A stretch of 64,000 bases of DNA from Fragum whitleyi (lineage: Eukaryota; Mollusca; Bivalvia; Cardiida; Cardiidae): contig OX411554.1 in the NCBI GenBank assembly GCA_948146395.1, forward strand, positions 37,239,730 to 37,303,729, read 5' to 3'. Shown piece by piece: positions 1-10,400 of this stretch (positions are counted from its first letter, which is position 1; every line of letters begins with the position of its first letter). Position numbers and translations under genes: made by a program. The notes below the pieces were generated by a model that saw only the letters and a list, made by a program, of their open reading frames with translations, had not been told where the DNA came from and did not search any database.

Positions 1-1189
1 ACACAAGTAACACCCCTGCCAAGTTTCATTAAGATTGTCCCACTGGTTTAGGAGGAGAAGATGTTTAAGGAATAGTGGACAATGCACAACGAACGACTGA
101 CGAAGGACATTGGAGGATCACAAAAGCTCACCTTGAGCACTTTGTGCTCAGTTGAGCTAACAAGAGGACCCTGAGGGACCTAAATCGCTCACCAGATATT
201 TCAAGTAAATTATCATTAAGACTCCTTTTCCTGTGATATGGCATGAACCTTCTCATATTCAACAGAGTTCATTCTTGTGACCTGGCAAACATTTTGACCA
301 AATTTCATGAAGATTGGACCATATTTGTGGCGTCTGGAGCTCTTACAAGAAAATTGTCATGAAGGCTTCTTTTCTCATGAAATAGCAAGGATCCTTCCTA
401 TTTTCAAAAGAGTTTATCCTCATGACCTAACAAGCATTCTGACCAAATTTCATGAGGATTGAATAATATTTGTTGCTTCTAGAGTGTAAACAAGAAATTT
501 GTCATTTAGGCCCAATTTCCCGTGATATGGCATGGATCCTTCCCATTTTCAATAGACTTCATCCTCATGACCTAACAAACATTCTGACCAAGTTTCATGA
601 AAATTGGACCATATTTGTGGCTTCTAGACTGTAAACAAGAAAATTGTCATTAAAGCCCCTTTTCCCGTGATATGGCACCAATCCATTCCAATTTAGCAAA
701 TTTTACAAGGGACCACCCAAGGAATATTTCTGCCAAGTTTGGTTGATTTTGACGCATAATTATGTTTAGGAGATGTCGTTTAGGTAATTGTTGACGAAAT
801 TGCCATTAAGCTCCCTATTTCCATGATATGGCACAGATCCTTCCCATTTTCGATAGACTTCATCCTCATGACCTTACCAACATTCTGACCAAGTTTCATG
901 AAGATTGGACCATATTTGTGGCTTCTAGACTGTAAACAAGAAATTTGTCATTAAGGTCGCTTTTCCTGTGATATGGCACAGATCCGTTCCATTTGAGTAA
1001 TTTTACAAGGGATCACCCAAGGAATATTTCTACCAAGTTTGGTTGATTTTGACCCATAAGTTTAGGAGGAGATGTCGTTTAAAGAAAAAGTTGACGCCGT
1101 AACGGACAGACAGACAGGTGGACAGACGGATGCCGGACAATGATCGATCACAATAGCTCCCTTGAGCACTTCATGCTCCGGTGAGCTAA
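1..1189 (+). repeat. Pearl-like element tail, then a pearl-like element with 145-bp core repeats (family H)
   Basis: Bases 1-160 are the tail of one copy, ending in the hairpin GAGCACTTTGTGCTC followed by AGTTGAGCTAA. A second copy runs from about 161 (ACAAGAGGACC...TCGCTCACC head) to 1189. Its core repeats the block TGATATGGCA...CCATATTTGTGGC at 234, 378, 523 and 668, then at 824 and 969, i.e. spacing 144-145 with one irregular 156 step. The tail holds GGACAGACAGACAGG-type simple sequence and the terminal hairpin. The architecture matches pearl / Helentron-associated elements known from bivalves. No coding capacity. Confidence 0.8.
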
Positions 1190-1484
1190 ATATTGTCTTT
1201 AAGGCCCCTTTTCTCATGATATGACACAGATCCCTCCCATTTTCAATACAGTTAATCCTCATGACCTAACAAGCATTCTGACCAAGTTTCATTAAGATTG
1301 GACCATATTTGTGGCTTCTAGACTGTAAACAAGAAATTTGTCATTAAGGCCCCTTTTCCCATGATATGGCACAGATCCTTTCCATTTTAGCAATTTTTAC
1401 AAGGGACCACCCAAGGAATATTTCTGCCAAGTTTGGTTGATTTTGACTCATAAGTTTAGGAGATGTTGTTTAAAGAAGAAGAGA
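1190..1484 (+). repeat. Truncated family H core (two 145-bp units)
   Basis: Two further units of the 145-bp core (TGATATG at 1217 and 1362), without head or tail, lie between the complete element to the left and the next head at 1485. Probably a remnant that was cut by the neighbouring insertion. Confidence 0.7.
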
Positions 1485-2807
1485 AACAAGAGGGCCGTTG
1501 GCCCTGGGTGCGCTCACCTGAGAAAAAAGCTTCATTACCTAGGTATGTCCATGCAACCACAGAAAAAGAGATTTTCACTTATTCAATCAGATAACATTTG
1601 AAATAATCCTTCCCCCCCCCCCCCTCTGCTCCTCCCCTGGTCATTATTTGTCTAAGCTTTTTCATAAAAGGTCTGTGATCAGCTAATCTATGCCAGATAT
1701 ACAGGCTGAGTCTGAGACTTCTAAAGTTTTCTTTAATGAGTTGATCAATCCATGTCAAATATAAAGGCTGTAGGGATTCAAAATTCTCAACCAAGCACTC
1801 CCCCCCCTCCCCCAAGATGCACCTGGTTAATCTACAGTCATGATTTTAGCTAATTCAATTAATGTCCATATGCTGATCATCCATACCAATTTTCAAGTCT
1901 GTAGGACTCCTGGTTCATTAGAAGAAGTTTAAAGATTTCAAAAATGATCCAAAGTACTACCCCCTCCCCAAGACACTCAGCACCTGGTGACCCTACAGTC
2001 ATCATTTTAGCTACATGTATTTTTATTAAGGTCAATATATTGATCACCCATGACAATTTTCAAGTCTGTAGGGTTCCTGATCTTTAACAATAACTGAGAT
2101 GCTTAATTCTAGCATCTGGAGTCTGTTAGCAAGCGAGTCTGATAGGGAGTCAGATATTCCCCTGGGAATAAGTCGAGTGATCAAGTCTAAGTTGACTTGC
2201 TTTTAGTTTCCTTGAGTAGAGAGAGATGCTACTTGCACTGTCAACCTTCTATCCCTAAGCAGCATCTCTCTCTACTCAAGGAAACTAAAAGCAAGTCAAC
2301 TTAGACTTGATCACTTGACTTATTCCCAGGGGAAAGTAATATAGCAGATGAAGCAGCTTTTTCCTAACAAGCTACAAAAGAAGCATGTCTCCTATTAGAC
2401 TCCCTTGCTAACAGACTCAAGATGCTAGCTTTAAGCATCTCAGTTATTGCCTAGCAAAGTAAAATAAATTATTCTTCTGCAGACTTGTTTGCTTAAATAA
2501 TTACAGAGCAAATCTTGCATCATCACCCACAGAAGCAGATCTCCGAGGACAAACAAGAACAAAGCATGTCTTGTAAGACATACTTGTCTTGAACCTCATA
2601 GGACATAGCATGTCCAACAACGAGAAAAACATCTCTCCAGAAGGCCAGTCAATCAACGAAAATATCTCAAGTCTTGTGCAGCCATATTTTTCTTCTTGTT
2701 TAAAGAAGTTGAGGCCGTGACGGAAAGACAGACAGATGGCCAGACGGACTCCGGACATTGATAGATCACAATAGCTCCCTTGAGCACTTCGTGCTCAGGT
2801 GAGCTAA
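1485..2807 (+). repeat. Pearl-like element of a second class, split by a foldback
   Basis: The head is ACAAGAGGGCCGTTGGCCC followed by GCGCTCACC. The body carries repeated CAAGTCTGTAGG...TCCTGGTTCATT blocks with C-rich runs near 1612 and 1801. The tail holds GACAGACAGATGG and the hairpin GAGCACTTCGTGCTC, ending AGGTGAGCTAA at 2807. A foldback (2088-2449) interrupts the body. The CTAA end with a hairpin about ten bases upstream fits the CTRR-type 3' terminus of Helitron-like elements. Confidence 0.7.
2088..2449. mobile_element. Foldback element with a near-perfect 73-bp inner stem
   Basis: Ends are CAATAACTGAGATGCTTAA and its inverted copy ending at 2449. The inner arms 2157-2230 and 2261-2334 pair over about 73 bases with a single mismatch inside the aligned core (AAGTCGAG against AAGTCAAG) and a 30-base loop. 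Outer arms of about 56 bases are more diverged, and the right side carries about 60 extra bases. No ORF. High arm identity suggests either recent origin or arm homogenisation. Confidence 0.85.
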
Positions 2808-4380
2808 AAATGAGGTTCTGATCTATAGATGTATGGGAATGAAAATATTAAAGATTATATTTCCAAATAATACAGTTTATGCAGTGCTTTCCGGATTTTG
2901 ATTTGGATGCCTTTTTTCTTACACATAATAGCCATTTGATATGGAAAAGGAAAGCATAAAGACAAGACAAATCAATTTCAGTGTTTCACACTTTTAATTT
3001 TTTTTATCCATTTATCGATATCTTCAACATATAGTGACAACTTTTAAAGTTTTCACAAAATATAAAGGATAAAAAACTTCATACAAACTAACTTGAACAA
3101 TTTTTGTTAAAGAATTATTAATTTCTTTTCTCTTTTGATTAAAAACTAAGCTATTAAAGTATGGGGGTTACTGCAAAAGTGCTGTAAGAGCATTCAAAAT
3201 GCACATCTAGTAAATGTAATTACAACAGTTTTTGCAGTAACCCGTTAAATTTTTTGACATAAAATTCCACATTTTTATTCCATGGAACAAATTAACAAAC
3301 TGACCAAAATTGAAAAATATTGCAAACAGCTGGTCTAGCTGTTATAAATTTGAATTACAGCATGGAAATTTCTAACAAATTCAATTTCTCCTTTTCTCAC
3401 AACCTCAAAAATTTTAAGAGGGTATTAAATTCCAGTTAAAGGGGTGGACCCTTACTTGAACAATGAATGCAAATATCAATCTGCATTTTTGTGCATGGTT
3501 TAAACACTAATTACATCTTGTGTCAATTATATACAATTCTTTGTTTCTGAATCTATACATTTAAATCATACGTAACAAGTTTTAGTTTTCTTCATCTAAC
3601 AAATCAATATAAAACATGTGACCTAATAACCTGTCACAAGAAACGTCACAAGAAACGTCTGTTACACTGGTGGATGTCTAAGTAAGAAATTCAACACAGG
3701 GAAATACTAGAATGAAATTAAGCTAGGTAGAGTTACTGTTCTTGTGTTCTGCACCGTGTACTTTAATGAGAGGAATATAACTGCCAAGTTTCAAGTCAAT
3801 AGAACATAAGGTGACAGCCTGGACACTACCTTCCAGACACCCAGACGCCAAGGGTGATCTCATTATATGTCCTGTCATTTGAAAGGGGTATAAAAAGGAC
3901 TATCTAGTAACTCTGTAAAATAGATATTTGCATGAATTTTGACTAAGCAGAAGCCAACATCAGAAGACATTTCTAAGTAGATTAATCAATCTTGATTCAT
4001 TAAACTAGTAAATTGAGAAAAAAGTTTTGATCCTGGTTATCCCATCCAGACGTGCAAACTGGCCAGGGTCAATAATTTTCACACTATACAAAAAGTCCAT
4101 TTTTTCTAGACAGCTCATATGTATAAATGGAAATTAGGCAAACATTTTTACTGATTTGTGGGGTTTTCAAATAACTTTACTTTTGTCATCAACATTTAAG
4201 TTTGAATGATGTACACTGGCCTGTTTTGATACTTTGATTTACAGCAAAATAATTAAACTCAACAAAATTGAAAACTTAAAACAATTGCATTTATATGCAT
4301 TGAGATCCCAGTACTAAAGGGTTGTAAATGCCTGTAATTGCATAGAAACTGATAACATTTTATAATTTGGAAAAGGTATC
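2808..4380. other. AT-rich intergenic sequence with one repeat fragment
   Basis: No gene was found. Bases 3634-3895 are a diverged, tandem-less copy of family G: CACAAGAAACGTC head, AACTGCCAAGTTTCAAGTCAAT block, CCAGACACCCAGACGCC microsatellite and GGGTATAAAAA end. Apart from that fragment and the small palindrome at 3165, I see nothing. Confidence 0.6.
3165..3243. mobile_element. Short palindromic MITE
   Basis: Inverted ends GGGTTACTGCAAAA and TTTTGCAGTAACCC, with further internal pairing (GTGCTGTAA against TTACAACAG). About 79 bp, non-coding. No second copy was seen in the window. Confidence 0.65.
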
Positions 4381-4636
4381 TTAACCCTTGTCATGCTGAA
4401 CCCGGAATATTCCTGCCTTGGCAGGAGCTATAGACAAACATCGTCCTGCACATATGTGCAGTCTGATGTTAGTCTACACCACCTGTTTCTCAATTTTAAA
4501 CCAGAATTGTCAATACATTTAGTGTGTTTTTTTTTCCCAATAAAAATTGACCTACAGTTGGTACTTTCAGTGCTTTTTGCACTTTGATTTTGATGCAAAT
4601 TTTTAGCCAAAATTTATTCAGCATGACAAGGGTTAA
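4381..4636 (+). mobile_element. Family E MITE (piggyBac-like: TTAA, CCCTTGTCATGCTGAA ends)
   Basis: Complete copy flanked by TTAA on both sides. The terminal inverted repeat is TTAACCCTTGTCATGCTGAA. The body holds a copy of the palindromic GTCTG block and the CTACACCACCTGTTTCTCA segment. Apparent small ORFs beginning MLNPEYSC recur in every copy and simply translate the left end. TTAA target site plus CCCTTN ends is typical of piggyBac-derived MITEs (family assignment inferred). Confidence 0.85.
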
Positions 4637-4695
4637 CCTTAGTCATGCTGACTAAAAATTTGTGTAGAATTGTATTTAAATCAAAGTGATGAAAG

Positions 4696-5126
4696 TAGTG
4701 ATGGGCAGATTAATCAATTATAATCGATAATCAGTTGGTTTTGGTTTCCGATTGTGATAATCAACTAAGAAATTTCATAATCGATTATTCAGGTCCAAAT
4801 ACTTAAATGAAAGCCATTTTATTATTTTTTTTACAGAATTGACATCACATTGATGGCTCAACATGAAACAGTTGTAACTGCCTATATGTTTATAGGCAGT
4901 TATAACTGTTTCATGCTGAGCCACTGAGTTGGTAGAAAAATCTGAAAGATGGGTCTTCAGGTCGTGAGTTTAAGCTAAACTTTCAAATTCTATTCTTCAA
5001 AGGAATGATACTTGGAGTTCTATATTAATTTTCAAGAAAATGATTGCACAATCGATGATTGTTGATTTGATCTCCCTACTATAAAATGATTATCAATTGT
5101 AATTTGAAACCGATATCCCAACACTA
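4696..5126. mobile_element. hAT-like MITE inside family E, itself split by a palindrome
   Basis: Ends TAGTGATGGG and CCCAACACTA are inverted copies (one mismatch) and are flanked by GATGAAAG and GCTGAAAG, an 8-bp target duplication with one mismatch. Inside are AATCGATAA/ATTATCAATT-rich inverted segments. No transposase reading frame. A family B palindrome sits near its centre at 4854-4923. Confidence 0.75.
4854..4923. mobile_element. Family B palindromic MITE (70 bp)
   Basis: Near-perfect palindrome from TGGCTCA to TGAGCCA, centred on GCCTATA-tgtt-TATAGGC. It is the innermost of three nested insertions. Confidence 0.85.
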
Positions 5127-5322
5127 GCTGAAAGCACTGGGTGCATTACACCGTGATTCAGTATTCATTTTGAAATTTATTTTTTAAACCTCTCTTGTTT
5201 TTTTTTTATTTTTTTTCTTTTAAAAGGGTATTAAAACTAAGGTCAGACTGCACATATGTGCAGGTTTAACTTTGTCTATACCTCCTGCAGAAATCATACA
5301 GTATCAGCATGCAAATAGTTAA

Positions 5323-6004
5323 GAAAGAAAACTTACTCCAAAGAAATCTTAAGGTAGTGTGTATCATTTTGTCTCTCATAACAATACTTCTCTGGGGTAA
5401 GTGCTTAACTATCGTAAGCAGTTATTTTAGTATTGACCCCCCCCCCCTTATTGATATTGTGTTTCACTAGATTACCATGGTTTTATAATGATTTTTTTTA
5501 ATTCAACTTTTTCTAATTCTTTTTTGAAAACAATGAAGCTAAAAAATTATTTTCATATTTTTAATCTTACTGAGTCAGTGTATCTATTTAAAAAAATCGA
5601 ATCAATAAAATAAATGTTTATCCTGTGGATCTAGAAATGCAAAAACTATAAAACAAATAATTATTAAAGCTCCTCATCCACGAATTAAAGTTCTTAAACA
5701 AAAACAGTTTCATTAATGAATGACACTAACAATGTATTAAACAAGTAACAACTAATTTTCCGCTGCTAAGAGTATAAACAGAAAAGGAGATATCTCATTT
5801 AACGGATGGAAAATAAGATATTTGACATTCGGTTAAATTTTTCATAATTCTCTATGTCCTTTTAATGAAATTTCAGAACAAAATGTTGGCGAAGACTTGA
5901 AAGGACATTCAAACTTGCACAACAGTCCATTTACCAAATCTTAAATCTCTTTAAAGGGTAGATGTTTTGGCTCTCAGAATAAACCAATGCAGTTGAACTT
6001 CATT
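5323..6004. other. AT-rich sequence 3' of GLCE
   Basis: No gene found. A possible minus-strand ATTAAA polyadenylation signal lies at 5861-5866, but many similar AT-rich hexamers occur by chance, so the 3' end of GLCE is not placed. A C9 run lies near 5440. Confidence 0.4.
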
Positions 6005-6305
6005 GAGCCAGTATGTGACATTTCTAACCATTTGACATGTACATGAAGGTCCATCATTAACAAGCCTTGACTGCCTCGTAGTATAGCACATTGTCGCCAT
6101 TGGCAGTGTATAGTGCCGTAAAATAGACATACCACAAACAACAGTATAATTAGAAGTTTGTCTGACTTTCTAAAGCCACTTTTGTTCCTTATCTTTCTAC
6201 AAAGCGCAAAGTGAAGACCCTGGTCAGACTGTGCAGATGCACAGGCTGGCCAGAATCTTTGCTTGGCACACATTTGAAATTGTTGGAAATATCACACACA
6301 GTCTC
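6005..6305. mobile_element. Family M MITE in the presumed GLCE 3'UTR
   Basis: Outer inverted ends GAGCC(A)GTATGTGACATTTC and GAAATATCACACACAGTCTC. The interior holds CTGTGCAGATGCACAGG, the family's central palindrome. It lies 124 bp downstream of the GLCE stop, so it is probably transcribed as 3'UTR (inference). Confidence 0.65.
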
Positions 6306-6428
6306 AATTGTAATAACAAGCTAGATAACTTCAGGATATTTCTCTCCTTAGCAGTTCAACATCTTTCTTTAAAGTAACTGTGATATGAGTAAGGAATGAT
6401 TTAACACAATTGATCTACTTGAACAATT

Positions 6429-7450
6429 CTAATTATGAGGGGATCTCCTTCCCTTCATGTAATCAAGCCACCGTTTTGCTGTCCTTGAAAATATAGGATC
6501 ACTGTCCATTTTCGCTAGCTGCAACATTTGACTTATATGCGTTGTGTGATAATCCCACCGCGCTCGATTCGGAGCTAGTCCTACACTGATATGTCTGAGA
6601 TCGTAAAATGTTCCGATACCAGAATCGAACATCAACATCATTGCTTTAAGGGATTTCATCCCATTATCGTACAATCTGGTGACTGTTTCTAAAGCCTCAC
6701 CTTGAGCGACCTGTTTCAGGTCATAAAGTCCGAATAAAGAATAGATAAAACCGTTCAACACAAAACTACTTGGTGTCGTCGGATATTCCTCATACCAGTC
6801 ATAAGTATTTGCAAACTTTGCTTTCACCCCTCCCTGAGCACTATCAATCTCAAACAGTTTGAGTCCTTTCTCTGCTGTGCGTAAATAAACAGGATTTTTA
6901 GTCCGTAAATATGCACGTACTAATGTTGACATGGCGTGTCCTTGAGCCATGGCTGAATACCACCCCGGTGGAAGCTCCATGATATCTGGAATAAGTTTTC
7001 GAACAACCATAATTGGCCAACCACCTCGACTATCTTGATGATTGACGAACCAATTAGCGGCATTTATAAAATGGTCCATGTGTGCTGCTGATGATAACGT
7101 CACATTATCGATCCAACCATGGCCTCGTATACTTATGTCTATTAAAACTAAATCTTTATTTTTTCGGAGTTTTGAACACTTTAAAGCTATGCCTTTTAAA
7201 AGGTCCATATTCAGGTCTCGGGCAAAATGAATCCACTTTCCTCGTCTGTTTTCACCAAGACCGTAATAAATGTTTTTACCATCACAGGAAATTAGAGTGT
7301 TTGAGAACACATAATGAATATGGAATGTTGAATCATCATTTCTAAGAGTTGCTGTAATACTGCCGTTTGAAATAATCCTAGCGTCCAACGTCAACGCAAA
7401 ATTGTTTCTCTCTTTCATCATGATATGTAAGCCAGAGTTGGATAAATAAT
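6429..7450 (-). CDS. GLCE: GLCE coding exon 5 (catalytic alpha-helical domain and stop)
   Basis: Encodes residues 257-596 and TAG at 6431-6429. The acceptor is TCTTTTCCAG|AT at 7451-7452. The exon carries the C-terminal (alpha/alpha) barrel: PPGWYSAMAQGHAMSTLVRA, ANTYDWYEEYPTTPSSFVLN, TFYDLRH and APNRARWDYHTTH. The large last exon (1022 nt) holding the whole catalytic domain resembles the vertebrate gene structure. Two short plus-strand open frames opposite 7042-7345 are antisense shadows of this exon. Confidence 0.97.
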
Positions 7451-10400
7451 CTGGAAAAGAAAGACAGTATTTATAAAATGCATTTTAGAACAAAGCGATT
7501 ATGTATTCCATTGCGGTTTGAAATCAGGTGCAAAACCATTATAATAGCCTACATAATTATTCTTTATGCAAACTAAATTATATCTAAACTACTAATAACA
7601 ACATTTATTCCCAGATGGCTTATAGATTTCCAATGGTATTAACACATAAAACACACACACACCCTATTGTTCAAAACTAAGATACATACCAGAAGACTTG
7701 ATTTCGAAGACTTGTGTTGATCGTGTTTTATCCCACATGCTCCTCACACTGGCTTTACTGTCAACCAACCAATCCTGTAAGTCATCCTCGTCGCCGGTGA
7801 GGAGAGATAATCTGTCTGGTTCACCTTCTGTCAGATATTTACTGTAGTGGGACAGTCCAAACTGAGCTATCTGTATAGGATAATAGTGACCAGCAGGTTC
7901 CCATTGTGTGGAGAGGGGCACACCTGGAATAGAAAGTGATAAACCATTTCATGCTTTTCAAATTTGGAAGAATCACCTGAAGACATAGAGAAGTAGGTAA
8001 TATTGGTTAAGAAATGATCCAATGTGGTAGAAAATATTATTTATTTTAGATATTATTAATATGCTTATTACAAGCAATTTCTTCTTTTTTCATAATTCTT
8101 TCTCAAGTATAAAATCTAATGTATCTGATTATTAACTTAATAATAACTTAAGCAAGTGAAATCAGAGAGCTTTACAGTAAAGGGTTTACACAAAATGGAA
8201 GGAGCACAGCTCAGGATGGAGTGATATTGATTACAAAATGTTTGAATCTGCTATAAGCTATATGTTACATGGAGTTTATTGTTCATCAAAAATACCGGTA
8301 TCATACAAAATCTAAGGAATATAAAATCAAGAAACTGTACAGCCTAGAGGAACAACATCTTCACAAGTTCTTACTTAACTTTGTTTCACCAAAATAGTTT
8401 GCAAAGAGCAAAGTTGATTTAGAACCCTCGGCCTATAGAGGTGTGAGTTACAAATACATCACAAATTGTCAGTGAGCTACCAACAGTTGCATTTATAGAC
8501 TTTTTTCAAGTTGCAGTTAAGCATTTTGCTTGTTCAGTGACTATTTGCAATGTTTCAGCAGTTATGAACTTTAACTGTGTTTACCAAGGTTTCCTAATGA
8601 TTGCATTAGGTAATCTTGGTTAACATTGTGAAAAATGATGAGGTCCGAAATGTTGCAGAACTGTTACGAGTTCACTTCCTTAAGATACTCACCTTCAATG
8701 GCAGTAATGCATTTCACCCTCTTTCTGATCTCAACATTGTAATGTTCGAATGACATGAAGATTCCATCAGGTCTTATCACGTCGGGGGGAGGATGAGCTA
8801 TAGAGTAACTGTGTGAGAAGTCAAACTTTTCCATTCCATCAGCTGTTTTAAATTCTCCATACACCTACAAATATACAACTCTTGTTTAATTTCAAGCATT
8901 TGTTTAAAGGGACATAACACTTACAGTTTATTTTTACTGAAAAATATCATTACTTCCCTTCATAGCTTCGACAATGTCATTCTTGATATTTTGAATTCAT
9001 AAATAATCACAAATGAAGAGCTGAAGAAAAATTCTCTTGAAATCATTTGTGTTATTGTAGCTTCTCCTTTTAAAACATATTTTTCTACCTAATTCAATCC
9101 TTTTTGAAATGTAGCTAACTTTGTATGAAAGAAGGAGTATCATCTGCCATAAAAATAAACACATTTAACCTTTTCCTGTTTTACAAAATTTTGGACCTGT
9201 CCAAATTCAAAGGTTTTACAGACGAAACTTAAAAGTGAAAAATAATCATTCAGTAGGGTAGAAAATAGTGTGAAAAAAGAAAGGAATTGCTTGTCAGAAG
9301 CAATTTCTTCTTTTTTCACAATGTTTTCTCAACCATAAAATCACAGGCACCTAAAAAGCAAGGATTAAACAGCAAAGGGTTAAACTCGTTTGTTGATCAT
9401 TATTTAATTTATTTTGACAACTTCACTTCAAAGATGTTTGAATTTTCAATGAATTTCATTTACCTCGAAATACTTCTGTATGAAACTGAAAGGCATGTAG
9501 ACTTCATTATCTTCCCGTCGACACTGTATGGTGTACTCGTTGTTGATGTCACACTCGATGTCACGACTATGATCGTTGACGCCCCCCATTTCCATCTCGT
9601 TGACGGGAACATTGTAGTTCTTGGCGTTTCTGTTCACAAACCGTGCTGATGTGTCAAAATCTCCAGCCAACTCTTTGTCTCTGCTTTAAAACATAATACA
9701 TAATATTTTTTATTTCAAATTTATTTCAATGAAAGTAATTTCACTAGCACTAAACAACAAGTACAGTTGATGTTGAAACATTATTATTAGATGATTGTAA
9801 TATCTATTTTTTGTCTTATCGAATCCTTGGTATTTAGATAGAATACAAATGTGAATTTCTTTTTATATCCATATAAATTGTGCAAAGCTGACCTTGAAAT
9901 TTGACCTTTTATCAACCTTAACCACCATACTGCAGTTAAGAATATTGTGAAATTGACAAGCTGAATGATATTTGAATGAATTAGGAATGAAATAAATTGA
10001 AAGGGGTGAGTTTGGAGTGAAATAAAGGGAGGTAATCCAATATTGCTCAATATCGTTCAAGATGAACAAAATTAGGGATATTAAATGCCTCCCTTTAATA
10101 AAATAAACATACAAGTTCTATTAAAAGCTTTCCATGTCTTCATAAACCAACTAGATGCTTACAAATCCAATTTATTCAGCTAACCGTCCATTTTTCTTGC
10201 AATTCTTATTTTGTGTTGAATGGTTTGAGTGAGTGTTTGGAATAAATGAGTGAAGCCCTGAGTGAGCAATTTTAATTTCATTACACAAACTCTGTAAAAG
10301 ATATGATAGTCACAGTAAGTGTTTACAAAGTCTGTAATGAAGTTTAGGACCAAGCACATTGCAAAAGGTGATGCATCAATGCCAATAACAGTTGGGGGCA

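Larger units (their letters stand above)
4633..5322 (+). mobile_element. Second family E MITE sharing TTAA with its neighbour, interrupted
   Basis: Starts TTAACCTTAGTCATGCTGA at the same TTAA that ends the previous copy and finishes CAGCATGCAAATAGTTAA at 5322. The interior carries the CTGCACATATGTGCAG palindrome (about 5247-5262). It is split by a hAT-like MITE at 4696-5126. Confidence 0.7.

Noticed and set aside
5861..5866. GLCE polyadenylation signal (minus ATTAAA)
   Set aside because: Plausible position but similar hexamers are frequent in this AT-rich sequence and no downstream GU-rich element stands out.
7042..7345. Plus-strand frames of 62 and 87 aa
   Set aside because: Antisense shadows of GLCE exon 5.
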